The notes: generated by a model not told the origin, from the letters alone. 15,404 bases of DNA from Pseudomonadales bacterium (GCA_024234815.1 JACKNO010000009.1:1-15404); one strand, 5' to 3'. Counted from the stretch's first letter, positions 1 to 7,476 are shown. Made by a program: numbers and translations.

Positions 1-1
1 G

Positions 2-406
2 CTGGCCGAGAGGCAAAAATGTACGAATGAAATCGAGTTTGGCATCGAAGATATCATGAGCACCTCCTTTTCGGATGGAAGTTTCGATGCAGTGGTGTGT
101 AACAGGCTGTTCCACCATTTTTTTGAATCGGACGTTCGTATCCGGGCGCTGCGTGAACTGCGACGCATCAGTCGAGGACCGGTCATCATGTCATTCTTCT
201 GCAGCCGCTCCTTGAGTTCTGCAGCTTTCCTGCTGAAAAACAGCTTTCGGCGTCTGCCCGCAACTGACCGGGTTCCCATTTCGTTCCGGGCTATTTCAGC
301 TGATATCGCAGCCGCGGGCCTTCAGGTCGACATGAAGATGGCAACCAAACCGTTGCTGGGCAAGCAGTGGTACCTACGCCTTTCCAGCATTAAGACGGGC
401 AAATGA
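2..406 (+). CDS. Class I SAM-dependent methyltransferase, 3' part only
   Basis: The reading frame is open from the window edge (no start visible) and ends in TGA. The segment FSDGSFDAVVCNRLFHHF (about residues 24-41 of the visible part) is the post-motif strand of Methyltransf_11-type enzymes, where the S/D-G-S-F-D-A-V-V signature follows the SAM-binding region; glycine-rich motif I must lie upstream of the window. The C-terminal half (L-R-E-L-R-R-I-S-R-G-P) fits the usual helix and strand after it. The substrate cannot be told. Its stop overlaps an ATG at 403 (ATGA) that probably starts the following phosphoethanolamine transferase, so the two are likely co-transcribed and translationally coupled. 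That context makes an envelope or LPS-related methylation plausible, but this is inference only. Family confident, substrate unknown. Confidence 0.8.
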   Translation: MAERQKCTNEIEFGIEDIMSTSFSDGSFDAVVCNRLFHHFFESDVRIRALRELRRISRGPVIMSFFCSRSLSSAAFLLKNSFRRLPATDRVPISFRAISADIAAAGLQVDMKMATKPLLGKQWYLRLSSIKTGK

Positions 407-617
407 GCAGTCGCACAGCTCGAGCACTCAGTTCGGCAGCGAGCGTCTGCGCAAGTCCCGGCGCCCGGGCGTTCGCTTCCGGCTGCGTCTTTACCGCTTT
501 TTTAATGGCGCATTTTTCGCGAATGCTGCCACCAGCTATCCGCCTGCGCAGGGCAATTTTGGCTTTCTTCTCTCGCTTTGCGCACTGGTTACGGGCCTTT
601 CATCACTGACTTTAGCC
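403..617 (+). other. eptA: Displaced 5' end of eptA (frameshift region)
   Basis: This stretch holds the N-terminus of the following phosphoethanolamine transferase split over two frames. The frame of the downstream gene is open from 336 but has no ATG, GTG or TTG before 618. Read in that frame, 504-617 encodes residues aligning with the end of TM1 and TM2 of EptA/MCR proteins (NGAFFANAATSYPP, then a hydrophobic helix running into TVKPLL). An ATG at 403, overlapping the upstream stop, opens a different frame that gives a hydrophobic stretch (FASGCVFTAF) fitting the first membrane helix. The two frames meet at a run of six T's (498-503). Adding one T there joins them into a 543-residue protein, the normal family length. 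It could be a true frameshift, slippage or a read error. Confidence 0.7.
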
Positions 618-2033
618 GTGGTGTGCAACCGTTTTACCGTTAAACCCCTGCTCATGTTGCTGTTCCCCATAGCCGCTCTTTGCGCCTACTTTATGGACAG
701 TTACAATACCGTGATCGACTCGGACATGATCGCCAATACGCTGCAAACCAATATCAGCGAAGCGCGGGATTTGATGTCGGGCAAGCTATTGCTCTACATG
801 GTATCTCTCGGGGCGATACCGGCCGGCATAATCTACCGAATGCCTCTCGCCGCCATGTCTTACCGGGCGGAATTCTTCTGCTCTGTAAAATCAGTGCTCT
901 TGTCGATCGGGATAATGGTCCTGGCCATTGCGCCTTTCAGTGCGCAATACGCCAGCTTTTTTCGCGAGCACAAGATTTTGCGGTACTACGCCAACCCGGT
1001 GAGCCCGCTATTTTCGACCGTCAGATATTTCGACAAACACCGTATCACGGGAAGCGATCCTGCCAGGAATCCGCTGGGAGAAGACGCCCGCATCCCGGCG
1101 GCCGACACCGACAGGGAACTGGTCATATTGGTGGTGGGTGAAACCGCTCGAGCAGACAGGTTTTCTCTCAACGGTTATGCAAGAAAGACCAATCCGGGCC
1201 TGGAACGGTACCAATCCCTGGTCAGTTTCAGCAACATGCAGTCTTGTGCCACTTCCACGGCAATCTCCGTTCCCTGCATGTTTGCGCTGCGTGATGATGA
1301 CAGTGTGGATATAGAGAAGTTCGGGCGAACCGAAAACCTGCTGGATGTCCTCACACACGCGGGCGTGAGCGTTCTGTGGCGCGACAATAATTCGGACTCC
1401 AAAGGCGTGGCGCGCAATGTCCGTTCAGAAAACTTCAGAAGTGCAAAACTGAACCCGACTTGCGATGGCGAGTGTCGTGACTCCGGCATGTTGGCAGGCT
1501 TGGATGAATATATCACTGGCATCAACCAAGGCGACATCCTGATTGTCTTGCACCAGATGGGCAATCATGGCCCTGCCTACTACAAGCGGTATCCTGAAAG
1601 CTTCAATATTTTTACCCCGACCTGCAATTCAAATCAACTGGAGGACTGCACTGTCGAGGCGATCAACAACAGTTACGATAACGCCATACTCTATACGGAC
1701 TACTTCCTGACACGGGTAATTGCGTTGCTACAAAGTTATAATGACCGTTTTGAGACAGCACTGTTTTACGTCAGCGACCACGGCGAATCGCTGGGTGAAC
1801 ACGGCTTGTACCTGCACGGGCTACCCAACATGATTGCACCCCGGGAACAACGAGAGGTCGCTGCCCTGATCTGGTTCGGCAAAAACTTCGAGATAAACCT
1901 GGACGAAGTCACTGCACACGCCGCGGACACCTATACCCACGCCAATCTATTTCATACCGTATTGGGTTTATTTGAAGTACAGACGTCTGTCTACAACGAT
2001 AAGCTGGATATCCTGCGGAGTGCGCACCGGTGA
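618..2033 (+). CDS. eptA: Phosphoethanolamine-lipid A transferase (EptA/MCR-like)
   Basis: An inner-membrane enzyme of the alkaline-phosphatase superfamily that moves phosphoethanolamine from phosphatidylethanolamine to lipid A phosphates, lowering surface negative charge and giving cationic-peptide (polymyxin) tolerance. The 471 codons from GTG 618 cover TM2 onward and the whole periplasmic catalytic domain. Visible motifs are VVGETARADRFSLNGY (metal Glu, residue 175), SCATSTAISVPCMF (nucleophile Thr, residue 212 or 214), LWRDNNSDSKGV, HQMGNHGPAYYKRYP and SDHGESLGEHGLYLHGLP (metal Asp/His). Paired cysteines expected for periplasmic disulfides are present. LWRDNNSDSKG and HQMGNHGPAY are the MCR-1-like versions of these motifs. 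The GTG at 618 is only the longest same-frame start: the true N-terminus very likely starts at 403 in another frame (see the 403-617 entry). It precedes a PAP2 phosphatase and a two-component system, like pmrC with pmrAB. Confidence 0.93.
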   Translation: MVCNRFTVKPLLMLLFPIAALCAYFMDSYNTVIDSDMIANTLQTNISEARDLMSGKLLLYMVSLGAIPAGIIYRMPLAAMSYRAEFFCSVKSVLLSIGIMVLAIAPFSAQYASFFREHKILRYYANPVSPLFSTVRYFDKHRITGSDPARNPLGEDARIPAADTDRELVILVVGETARADRFSLNGYARKTNPGLERYQSLVSFSNMQSCATSTAISVPCMFALRDDDSVDIEKFGRTENLLDVLTHAGVSVLWRDNNSDSKGVARNVRSENFRSAKLNPTCDGECRDSGMLAGLDEYITGINQGDILIVLHQMGNHGPAYYKRYPESFNIFTPTCNSNQLEDCTVEAINNSYDNAILYTDYFLTRVIALLQSYNDRFETALFYVSDHGESLGEHGLYLHGLPNMIAPREQREVAALIWFGKNFEINLDEVTAHAADTYTHANLFHTVLGLFEVQTSVYNDKLDILRSAHR

Positions 2034-2099
2034 GCCCGCTCGAACCGGTTCCAACTCCAAACTCCGTGCAACGCTTCACCGCCACCATTACTAATTACC

Positions 2100-2849
2100 G
2101 TGCTTGATGCGCACAAGCACACCAGCAGACCGCGCCTGACATTAACCAGCCTGGCAGTATGGCCATCGGTTGTTTTTGTCCTGGTTGCTGGAACTTTACA
2201 GCTGGGAGGCATCGATCAACTGATCACTCAGATTTTTTTCGACCCGCTCGAGAGCGTCTTTCCGCTCAAGCACAATTTCTGGACCGAGCAGATTATCCAT
2301 AACGGTGGTCGCCGGGTGATAATCTCGATTGCCACAACCGCCCTGGTAGCGTACCTGCTATCACTGCAAGGCAAGTGGCTGGCGGACTACCGGAGACCGC
2401 TAGCCTATTTTTTGTGGGTTTTAGTACTGAGTGTTCTGGCCGCCAATATCGGCAAGGCGTTAACCAATGTGGACTGTCCCTGGGATCTCGTCCAATACGG
2501 CGGAACCAGATTTCAGTTCGGGCTTTTCGAGGACAAACCTCCCGTTCTGCCGCGGGGCCGCTGTTTCCCGGGTGGACACAGTTCGAGCGGTTTCGCACTG
2601 TTCGCGCTTTATTTTATTGGCCGCAAGTATGACTTTCCGCGCGCCTGGCTAAGCCTGCTTCCAGCGACGCTGTTTGGTGGACTTTTTGCCCTTGGCCAGT
2701 GGAGTCGGGGCGCGCATTTCCCCTCACACGACCTGACCAGCGCATATATTTGCTGGATGATTGCCCTGGGTTGCTACGTCCTGGTGTTCCGACAGCGCTT
2801 TACCAAAGATGCTCGCCTAATGAGCACCATCGCAAGGTTTTTCCACTGA
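2100..2849 (+). CDS. PAP2-superfamily membrane phosphatase
   Basis: A 249-residue polytopic inner-membrane phosphatase of the PAP2 (type 2 phosphatidic acid phosphatase) fold. Four to six hydrophobic helices are visible. Catalytic signatures are CFPGGHSSSGFA (His160) and SRGAHFPSHDL (Arg203, His206, Asp211); the upstream K-A-L-T-N-V-D-C-P-W-D-L segment occupies the place of the usual KX6RP motif. The R-G-A-H-F-x-S-H form of the last motif is that of a proteobacterial subgroup found near lipid A modification genes. Likely substrates are a lipid A 1-phosphate, undecaprenyl diphosphate or phosphatidylglycerol phosphate; the sequence does not decide. The gene starts at GTG 2100 without a strong ribosome site, 66 bp after eptA, and probably belongs to that operon. 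A LpxE/LpxT-like role (dephosphorylating or rephosphorylating lipid A beside EptA) is inference. Confidence 0.88.
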   Translation: MLDAHKHTSRPRLTLTSLAVWPSVVFVLVAGTLQLGGIDQLITQIFFDPLESVFPLKHNFWTEQIIHNGGRRVIISIATTALVAYLLSLQGKWLADYRRPLAYFLWVLVLSVLAANIGKALTNVDCPWDLVQYGGTRFQFGLFEDKPPVLPRGRCFPGGHSSSGFALFALYFIGRKYDFPRAWLSLLPATLFGGLFALGQWSRGAHFPSHDLTSAYICWMIALGCYVLVFRQRFTKDARLMSTIARFFH

Positions 2850-3058
2850 GTTACGCTAACCCGGAAAATCGAATCTAGTCATCAGGTCTCATCCATTTGT
2901 GGCGAAACTGATCGACACTGTTCCAAAAAAGTCGGTATAAATCTGTAGCGATGGGAAAATGATTGCCGTGGATTGTTTGAGCTGATGGCAGCGCTTGGAA
3001 TTGCGATTTTACCCCGGACAGGATAACCAACTGAATTTTCCAGACAGCCAACCGGATT

Positions 3059-3074
3059 CTTACAAAACTGTAAG
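3059..3074 (+). promoter_or_regulatory. Perfect palindrome upstream of the response regulator (putative operator)
   Basis: CTTACA-AAAC-TGTAAG is a perfect 6-bp inverted repeat with a 4-bp spacer, ending 35 bp before the regulator ATG at 3110. It resembles TTACA-N4-TGTAA boxes bound by OmpR-family regulators that control their own operons. It sits in a 260-bp gene-free interval (2850-3109) in which I see nothing else clear, including no terminator after the PAP2 gene. Binding by the adjacent regulator is inference. Confidence 0.55.
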
Positions 3075-3097
3075 CATCGCCGGCAATCGAAGTGGTC

Positions 3098-3103
3098 TAT
3101 GAT
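3098..3103 (+). promoter_or_regulatory. Possible -10 box giving a near-leaderless regulator transcript
   Basis: TATGAT lies six bases before the ATG at 3110, so a start point seven bases downstream would coincide with that ATG. No good -35 is present 16-18 bp upstream, which suits an activator-dependent promoter: the palindrome at 3059-3074 would be centred near -43. No Shine-Dalgarno is visible before 3110, which fits a leaderless message. Speculative. Confidence 0.3.
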
Positions 3104-3109
3104 AGCATC

Positions 3110-3787
3110 ATGCATATTCTCCTGATCGAAGATGATCAGAAAACCGCCACTTATCTCGGCAAGGGACTGACCGAGAGCGGACACGTCGTGGATCATGCGG
3201 CAGATGGCGAGGACGGCCTCCATTTGGCCTTGGGCGGAAAATACGACATTCTGGTGGTGGATCGAATGTTGCCAGCGCGCGACGGGCTTTCAATTGTCCG
3301 TATGTTGCGCGCAGACGGCAACCGGACCCCGGTCTTGATCCTGAGCGCCATGGGAGATGTTGACGACAGGGTTGAGGGATTGCACGCCGGTGGCGATGAC
3401 TATCTGGTAAAACCTTATGCCTTTGTCGAACTGCTCGCCAGGCTCGACGCGCTTGCACGTCGCGGCAGTTGCGACGATTTGCCGGTTCGTCTGTGCGTCG
3501 GCGATCTGGAACTGGATCTGGTCAGGCATAAGGTCGTACGTGCCGGCAAGCCGATACGCCTGCAGCCGCGTGAACTGCGTTTGCTGGAATATATGATGCG
3601 CAATTCCGGCCAGGTTATCACTCGCACAATGTTGCTGGAGCAGGTATGGGATTTCCACTTCGATCCGCAAACCAATGTGATCGACACCCAGATTTGTCGG
3701 CTGCGCAGCAAGATTGATAAGGATTTCGACCGACCGCTGTTGCATACCCTGCGTGGCGTCGGCTACCGACTAGATGACATTGCGTAG
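3110..3787 (+). CDS. OmpR/PmrA-family response regulator
   Basis: A 225-residue cytoplasmic transcription factor. The receiver domain (1-115) shows the acidic pocket E7-D8-D9, phosphoacceptor Asp51 (LVVDRMLP), Ser79 and Lys101 (LVKPYAF). The C-terminal winged helix (about 125-222) ends in the typical TNVIDTQICRLRSKID and HTLRGVGYRL recognition-helix and wing sequence. It most resembles the PmrA/QseB/CusR branch. I chose ATG 3110 because the conserved M-x-I-L-L-I-E-D-D start follows at once; GTG 3092 in frame would add six residues. The gene overlaps the kinase by 14 bp, so coupling is expected. Its neighbours suggest that it controls lipid A modification, as PmrA does for pmrC. No assignment to pmrA proper is claimed. 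Confidence 0.93.
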   Translation: MHILLIEDDQKTATYLGKGLTESGHVVDHAADGEDGLHLALGGKYDILVVDRMLPARDGLSIVRMLRADGNRTPVLILSAMGDVDDRVEGLHAGGDDYLVKPYAFVELLARLDALARRGSCDDLPVRLCVGDLELDLVRHKVVRAGKPIRLQPRELRLLEYMMRNSGQVITRTMLLEQVWDFHFDPQTNVIDTQICRLRSKIDKDFDRPLLHTLRGVGYRLDDIA

Positions 3788-5156
3788 GTTATTGCACACC
3801 ACGGCGATCCGACTTGCGCTGCGTTATGCGGTGTTCTACACCCTGCTGATCACGGTGGGTTTTGGTATACTTTACTGGGTAACTGGTCGATATGTGGATG
3901 TCCAGGTATCACTCGGCCTGGTCCAGGAATCTGCTCGCCTGCTTCAGGTTGATCGTCGTTACGGGCGCGAACGCCTCATTGCCTTTATTGATGAAGCGCA
4001 GGAAAAAGCCGCGCGGGACGACGAGCGCTCCTTCCTATTGCAATCTCCCTCGGGTGAAAAGCTTGCGGGCAACCTTAAAGGATGGCCTTCCGGCCTTGCA
4101 GTGGACGGTCGTGTCCACAATGTCTGGATCGAGGACTCACTAATACCTGGTCAGCCCCCGAATGACGACGAGCTTTGGCCCATGGTCGGCGTGAAGCTGG
4201 ACGATGGCAGCCGCTTAATGCTGGCCCAGAGGGTGGACGAGGCAGAGGACCTGCTCGAATTCATCCTGGGTACCATGGCCGTTATCCTGACGGTTTCAAT
4301 CGGGCTGGCACTCACAATGGGTTGGCTGCTCGGTCGCTCCCTGCTCGAGCGTATTGATACCATCAATAACACCGCCAAGGGATTAACCGCCGATAAGTTG
4401 ACCCGCCGGATTCCGCTGAGTGGAAGAAACGATGAATTCGATGAGTTGGCTGCACATCTGAATGACATGCTGGATCGCATTGAACACCTGCTCACCGGCA
4501 TGCGTCAGGTGACCGAAAATATTGCCCATGATCTACGCCGACCATTGGCGCGCTTGCGTGGCAGGATCGAAGTCACCCTGAGAGAGCCGCGCGACGAACT
4601 GGGATACCGTGATGTCCTGCTGGAAACTTTGGAGGATGCCGATGAATTGATGCACATGTTCAGTGCATTGCTCGAAATTGCGCAGGCAGAAGCCGGCAGC
4701 TTTCGCGGCGACTGGAGTGTCGTGGATATATCGGCACTGTTGCTAGAACTTGGCCAACTCTATAGTGACGAGGCCCAGGCCCAAGGTAAAGTGTTCGAGT
4801 TACAGGTTGAGCCTGCGCTGGAGCTCAAGGGGAATCGGCATTTGTTAGCCCAGGCCATAAGGAACCTGCTCGACAATGCCTTCAAATTTACATCGGTCGA
4901 CGGCAAGATCCGGTTAACCGCGTCCAGGTCATCCGGTTGTCTGATAGTCGCTGTGAGCGATGATGGTGCAGGTATCCCCGCCCATCTCCGCAGAAAGGTG
5001 CTGCAGCGGTTCGTGCGATTGGAATCCGAGCGTAGTTCCGCAGGCAATGGTCTGGGTCTGAGCCTGGTGAAAGCGGTAGCCGACTTGCATAAGGCGGAGC
5101 TATCGCTTGGGGACAATGAGCCGGGCCTGCGTGTGAGCTTGTCGTTCAATCGTTGA
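3774..5156 (+). CDS. Two-component sensor histidine kinase (HAMP, HisKA, HATPase_c)
   Basis: A 460-residue inner-membrane kinase partner of the upstream regulator. TM1 lies at about residues 13-33, a periplasmic sensor loop of ~125 residues follows, then TM2 at about 163-186 (FILGTMAVILTVSIGLALTM), a HAMP linker, and the dimerization/phosphoacceptor box ENIAHDLRRPLARLRG with His252. The ATPase domain has the N box NLLDNAFKF (Asn364, Asn368), G1 SDDGAGIP (396-400) and G2 GNGLGLSLVKAV. All catalytic elements look intact. The periplasmic loop has several acidic clusters (EDLL, DDE), compatible with sensing cations or peptides, but the ligand cannot be read. The ATG overlaps the end of the regulator gene. 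The 3' end converges with the acyltransferase gene, leaving only 10 bp and no visible terminator. Confidence 0.93.
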   Translation: MTLRRLLHTTAIRLALRYAVFYTLLITVGFGILYWVTGRYVDVQVSLGLVQESARLLQVDRRYGRERLIAFIDEAQEKAARDDERSFLLQSPSGEKLAGNLKGWPSGLAVDGRVHNVWIEDSLIPGQPPNDDELWPMVGVKLDDGSRLMLAQRVDEAEDLLEFILGTMAVILTVSIGLALTMGWLLGRSLLERIDTINNTAKGLTADKLTRRIPLSGRNDEFDELAAHLNDMLDRIEHLLTGMRQVTENIAHDLRRPLARLRGRIEVTLREPRDELGYRDVLLETLEDADELMHMFSALLEIAQAEAGSFRGDWSVVDISALLLELGQLYSDEAQAQGKVFELQVEPALELKGNRHLLAQAIRNLLDNAFKFTSVDGKIRLTASRSSGCLIVAVSDDGAGIPAHLRRKVLQRFVRLESERSSAGNGLGLSLVKAVADLHKAELSLGDNEPGLRVSLSFNR

Positions 5157-5166
5157 GCCCGGTGAA

Positions 5167-6099
5167 TTAAGACGCCTTTTGCCATACCAGTTTGGGACAA
5201 AACCAGTCTTCAGGATGTGCCCTTATCCAGGTTTCGAACTGACCGTGGACTTGCTGAATCATGTCTATGGCCTGGTTGGTAGCATTTTCGGTAGCATCCG
5301 AGGGCCGCACTGGAGAGTGGAACGTCACCCGGTAGCGGGCATCCCGAAGTCGTTCGACCTGTACGGGGATAAGATCGCAACCAAGCGTGAGCGCCAGTTT
5401 AGCGGGCAGGATAGTCGAAAGCTTATCATGACCGAAAAATTGTATGAGCTTACCATCCTCAACCCGTCGATCCATCACCATCGCCGCTGCGTGTCCTTGC
5501 TTAAGCGATCGCAGCAGCATCCGGGCCCCGTTGTCCCTGGGTACCAATGTGCAGTTGAGAACACGGCGGGACGCCAGCAACATCTCGTCCAGCAGTGGGT
5601 TGGTTGGGGCGGAGTATAGCGTGGTGTTGGGAATTCCCATCCGCGCCATGGCCGCCCCGACAACCTCCCAGTTGCTTTGGTGTGCGGTTACGATTATGCA
5701 GGGTAAGTCGTGGTTCTCATAGGCGGCTACCGGTTCGCGGATATCGATAAGCAGGCGCTCCCGATCATGGAGTATGGTGTCCATGTGCGGGAACTCTGCC
5801 AGGATTTGACCCGCCCGCCCCCAGGCCCGCCGAACTAGCAAATCGAGCGCAGTATCATCCAGCGCGGGAAGCACCGTGGCCATGTTAAGGCGATATTTCG
5901 CGGATTTTGCTTTTAATCTGGGCCCTATGAATGTACCTACCCGGTTCCCGAACCGGGATGCCGCATCTATTGGGAGCAGCCTGGCCAGCTTGACTACCCC
6001 CCATACCAGTATGAAATCCAGGCGCCACAGAGCTCGCTGCAGCAATTGGTGCCTGCGCGCCAGTTTGCGCAAGGAATTCCCGACTATGAATTCCGCCAA
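5167..6099 (-). CDS. LpxL/HtrB-type lysophospholipid acyltransferase
   Basis: A 310-residue membrane-anchored acyltransferase of the LpxL/LpxM family, which adds secondary acyl chains to lipid A or related acceptors using acyl-ACP. The catalytic HX4E motif is AHQSNWE (His140, Glu145); MDRRVEDGK at about 213-221 is the second conserved block, and a hydrophobic N-terminal helix (FILVWGVVKLARLL) anchors it to the inner membrane. The C-terminal HPEDWFCPKLVW matches the family's PE-x-W ending. The frame starts at TTG 6099 with a weak GGGG tract before it; the true start may be a few codons further in. It faces the eptA-regulator-kinase genes tail to tail, and probably follows the ICMT-like gene in one minus-strand operon (58 bp apart). 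Acceptor could be lipid A, an ornithine lipid or another glycolipid. Confidence 0.88.
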   Translation of the reverse strand: MAEFIVGNSLRKLARRHQLLQRALWRLDFILVWGVVKLARLLPIDAASRFGNRVGTFIGPRLKAKSAKYRLNMATVLPALDDTALDLLVRRAWGRAGQILAEFPHMDTILHDRERLLIDIREPVAAYENHDLPCIIVTAHQSNWEVVGAAMARMGIPNTTLYSAPTNPLLDEMLLASRRVLNCTLVPRDNGARMLLRSLKQGHAAAMVMDRRVEDGKLIQFFGHDKLSTILPAKLALTLGCDLIPVQVERLRDARYRVTFHSPVRPSDATENATNQAIDMIQQVHGQFETWIRAHPEDWFCPKLVWQKAS

Positions 6100-6157
6100 T
6101 GCCTGCCCCGACTGGTCAGCACCGGTAATATGGCCGATACGTCCATGGATGATTCGC

Positions 6158-6805
6158 TTACATCAGGCCGTGCCTGACCGTGTAGGTAAAGGCCAGTAGA
6201 AGAACGACTATCGCCAGTGCCTGGAATGCTCGAGCCAGCTCCTTGCCAACGTTGTTGTAGCTGATTTTGTCGAAATCCTGGTCCACTATCAGTGCTTTGA
6301 GAGCATGAATTGAAGGCAGCACACGGGGTACTCTGCAACGGAATTCAACAAACTGTTGCCCAAAAAATTGTTCCAGTCTCTCGTCCTCGTACTGAATGGT
6401 GAAATAATAAACGAACGCCATGCCGGCAAATGCGGCCAGTGTGGCATAGGCGGATCCCGTCATGGTCAGGGCACCGACTACAGCGACGAAGTTGCCAACG
6501 TAAAGCGGATTTCGGACGATACCGTAGGGGCCTGAACACACCAGGTTTTTGTTACGATTATGGACGATGTAGAGGGACGCCCAGAGTCGGACAAATAACC
6601 CCGCTGCCAGTAGGGCAGCTCCCATGCCGGTGAGTATGTATCCGAGCTTCGCCGGCAGGAGTATCCCGTTGACATCCTGGTACAACGTTGAAATAGTTAA
6701 TATACCAGTGAAAAACAGCAACAGGGCCCGCTGCCTGAAAATAAATTTTGCGACAGTGGAATGGGGCGTTTTCGCTTTGGCTATTTTGAAACTTTGTTCG
6801 TTCAT
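6158..6805 (-). CDS. Isoprenylcysteine carboxyl methyltransferase/PEMT-like membrane protein
   Basis: A 215-residue integral membrane protein with four to five predicted helices and the signature SGPYGIVRNPLYVGNF, the R-N-P-x-Y-x-G cofactor-binding segment of the ICMT/phospholipid N-methyltransferase superfamily. The following YEDERLEQFFG segment holds the paired acidic residues usual in this family. An additional C-terminal helix (FQALAIVVLLLAFTYTV) ends the protein. Bacteria rarely have prenylated protein substrates, so the target is open; a lipid or small hydrophobic molecule is likely. ATG 6805 is supported by a strong Shine-Dalgarno (AGAGGAAACACC-ATG), which is duplicated just upstream. 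The gene is 58 bp upstream of the acyltransferase and probably co-transcribed with it. Confidence 0.82.
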   Translation of the reverse strand: MNEQSFKIAKAKTPHSTVAKFIFRQRALLLFFTGILTISTLYQDVNGILLPAKLGYILTGMGAALLAAGLFVRLWASLYIVHNRNKNLVCSGPYGIVRNPLYVGNFVAVVGALTMTGSAYATLAAFAGMAFVYYFTIQYEDERLEQFFGQQFVEFRCRVPRVLPSIHALKALIVDQDFDKISYNNVGKELARAFQALAIVVLLLAFTYTVRHGLM

Positions 6806-6806
6806 G

Positions 6807-6837
6807 GTGTTTCCTCTTTGCTGTGTTTCCTCTTTGC
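6807..6837 (-). repeat. Tandem 15-bp duplication carrying the ribosome site of the ICMT-like gene
   Basis: The 15-mer GTGTTTCCTCTTTGC (plus strand) occurs at 6807-6821 and again at 6823-6837, perfect and one base apart (period 16). On the minus strand each copy contains AGAGGAAAC, so the gene starting at 6805 has two identical Shine-Dalgarno cores: one correctly spaced and one 16 bases further upstream. Confidence 0.85.
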
Positions 6838-6897
6838 CTGCCAGGTGTTAACTGACCCTTCATTGGGCACTTCTGCCCCCGTGGCGTTCACGTTTCA

Positions 6898-6922
6898 ACA
6901 TTGCCGTTTCGTATAGTTTGCT
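6898..6922 (-). promoter_or_regulatory. Shared upstream motif, copy A
   Basis: ACATTGCCGTTTCGTATAG then TTTGCT on the plus strand, about 93 bp upstream of the ICMT-like start. It matches copies B and C at most positions. Here the second half of the longer repeat is lost, although ACATTGAG recurs at 6933-6940. The surrounding interval 6806-7050 holds nothing else I can identify apart from a GACAGCTGTC palindrome at 7020-7029. Confidence 0.4.
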
Positions 6923-7050
6923 AAAAGCGCCGACATTGAGCCGCGTTTGGGCGATAGCGTCGCAATTCTCCCGCGACCCGGGCACAGCCGACATGGTTAA
7001 ACGCTGGCAATCGTGGGGCGACAGCTGTCACATCAGGTTCCCGTCCGCGG

Positions 7051-7476
7051 TTAGTCCATTTTGTCTTCCTGCTCTTGTTCAACTGCCAGCAGGCGACCGT
7101 TGCCGGCATCTATGAGCAATTCCAGGTCGTGTGGATCATTGCCGACCATTTCGACACTCCAGACCAGGTAGCCATTCTCCACTTCCAGTTCCGTAGCTAC
7201 CACCTTGCCAGGTACCGCCTTGCCAGCTATTTCGGCAGCGTTACTCGAAGTGATGCTTGTCAATCCGGCGAGGGTCCGGTCGTCCTTCCTGGCATTCTTG
7301 CTTACCGGAATAGAGCCGTACTGCACCTCGGCCGGGAGGGAGTCAATCGCGATGGCACCCGCGATAACAGCCCCTTCGAAAGGTTTACCAGCGGCGGTGA
7401 CCGCGAAACAGAAAGGGCTGCCGACCAATGCCGCGGTCAGGGTAAGTGCGATCAGGTGCTTGCTTGATGTGTTCAT
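7051..7476 (-). CDS. Secreted PepSY-domain protein
   Basis: A 141-residue exported protein. Residues 1-28 form a signal peptide (K then LIALTLTAALVGSPFCFAVTAA) with likely cleavage after an A-x-A type site. The C-terminal half has the PepSY pattern: I-T-S-S-N-A-A-E-I-A-G-K-A-V-P-G-K-V followed by the L-E-V-E-N-G-Y-L-V-W-S-V-E and L-L-I-D-A-G-N-G-R-L strands. PepSY proteins are periplasmic modules that inhibit peptidases or bind cell-surface ligands, and small ones are often regulated by PmrAB/QseBC-type systems. ATG 7476 is preceded by GGAAGAG at good spacing. It stands alone between the ICMT-like and second PAP2 genes. The exact partner is unknown. Confidence 0.83.
   Translation of the reverse strand: MNTSSKHLIALTLTAALVGSPFCFAVTAAGKPFEGAVIAGAIAIDSLPAEVQYGSIPVSKNARKDDRTLAGLTSITSSNAAEIAGKAVPGKVVATELEVENGYLVWSVEMVGNDPHDLELLIDAGNGRLLAVEQEQEDKMD

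Noticed and set aside
403..609. Separate 68-residue small protein
   Set aside because: Better explained as the out-of-frame beginning of eptA, because the same DNA in the next frame encodes conserved EptA membrane residues.
7020..7029. GACAGCTGTC palindrome as a terminator for the PepSY gene
   Set aside because: Perfect but short, with no T run on either strand. It may only echo the CAGCTGTC core of the shared motif.
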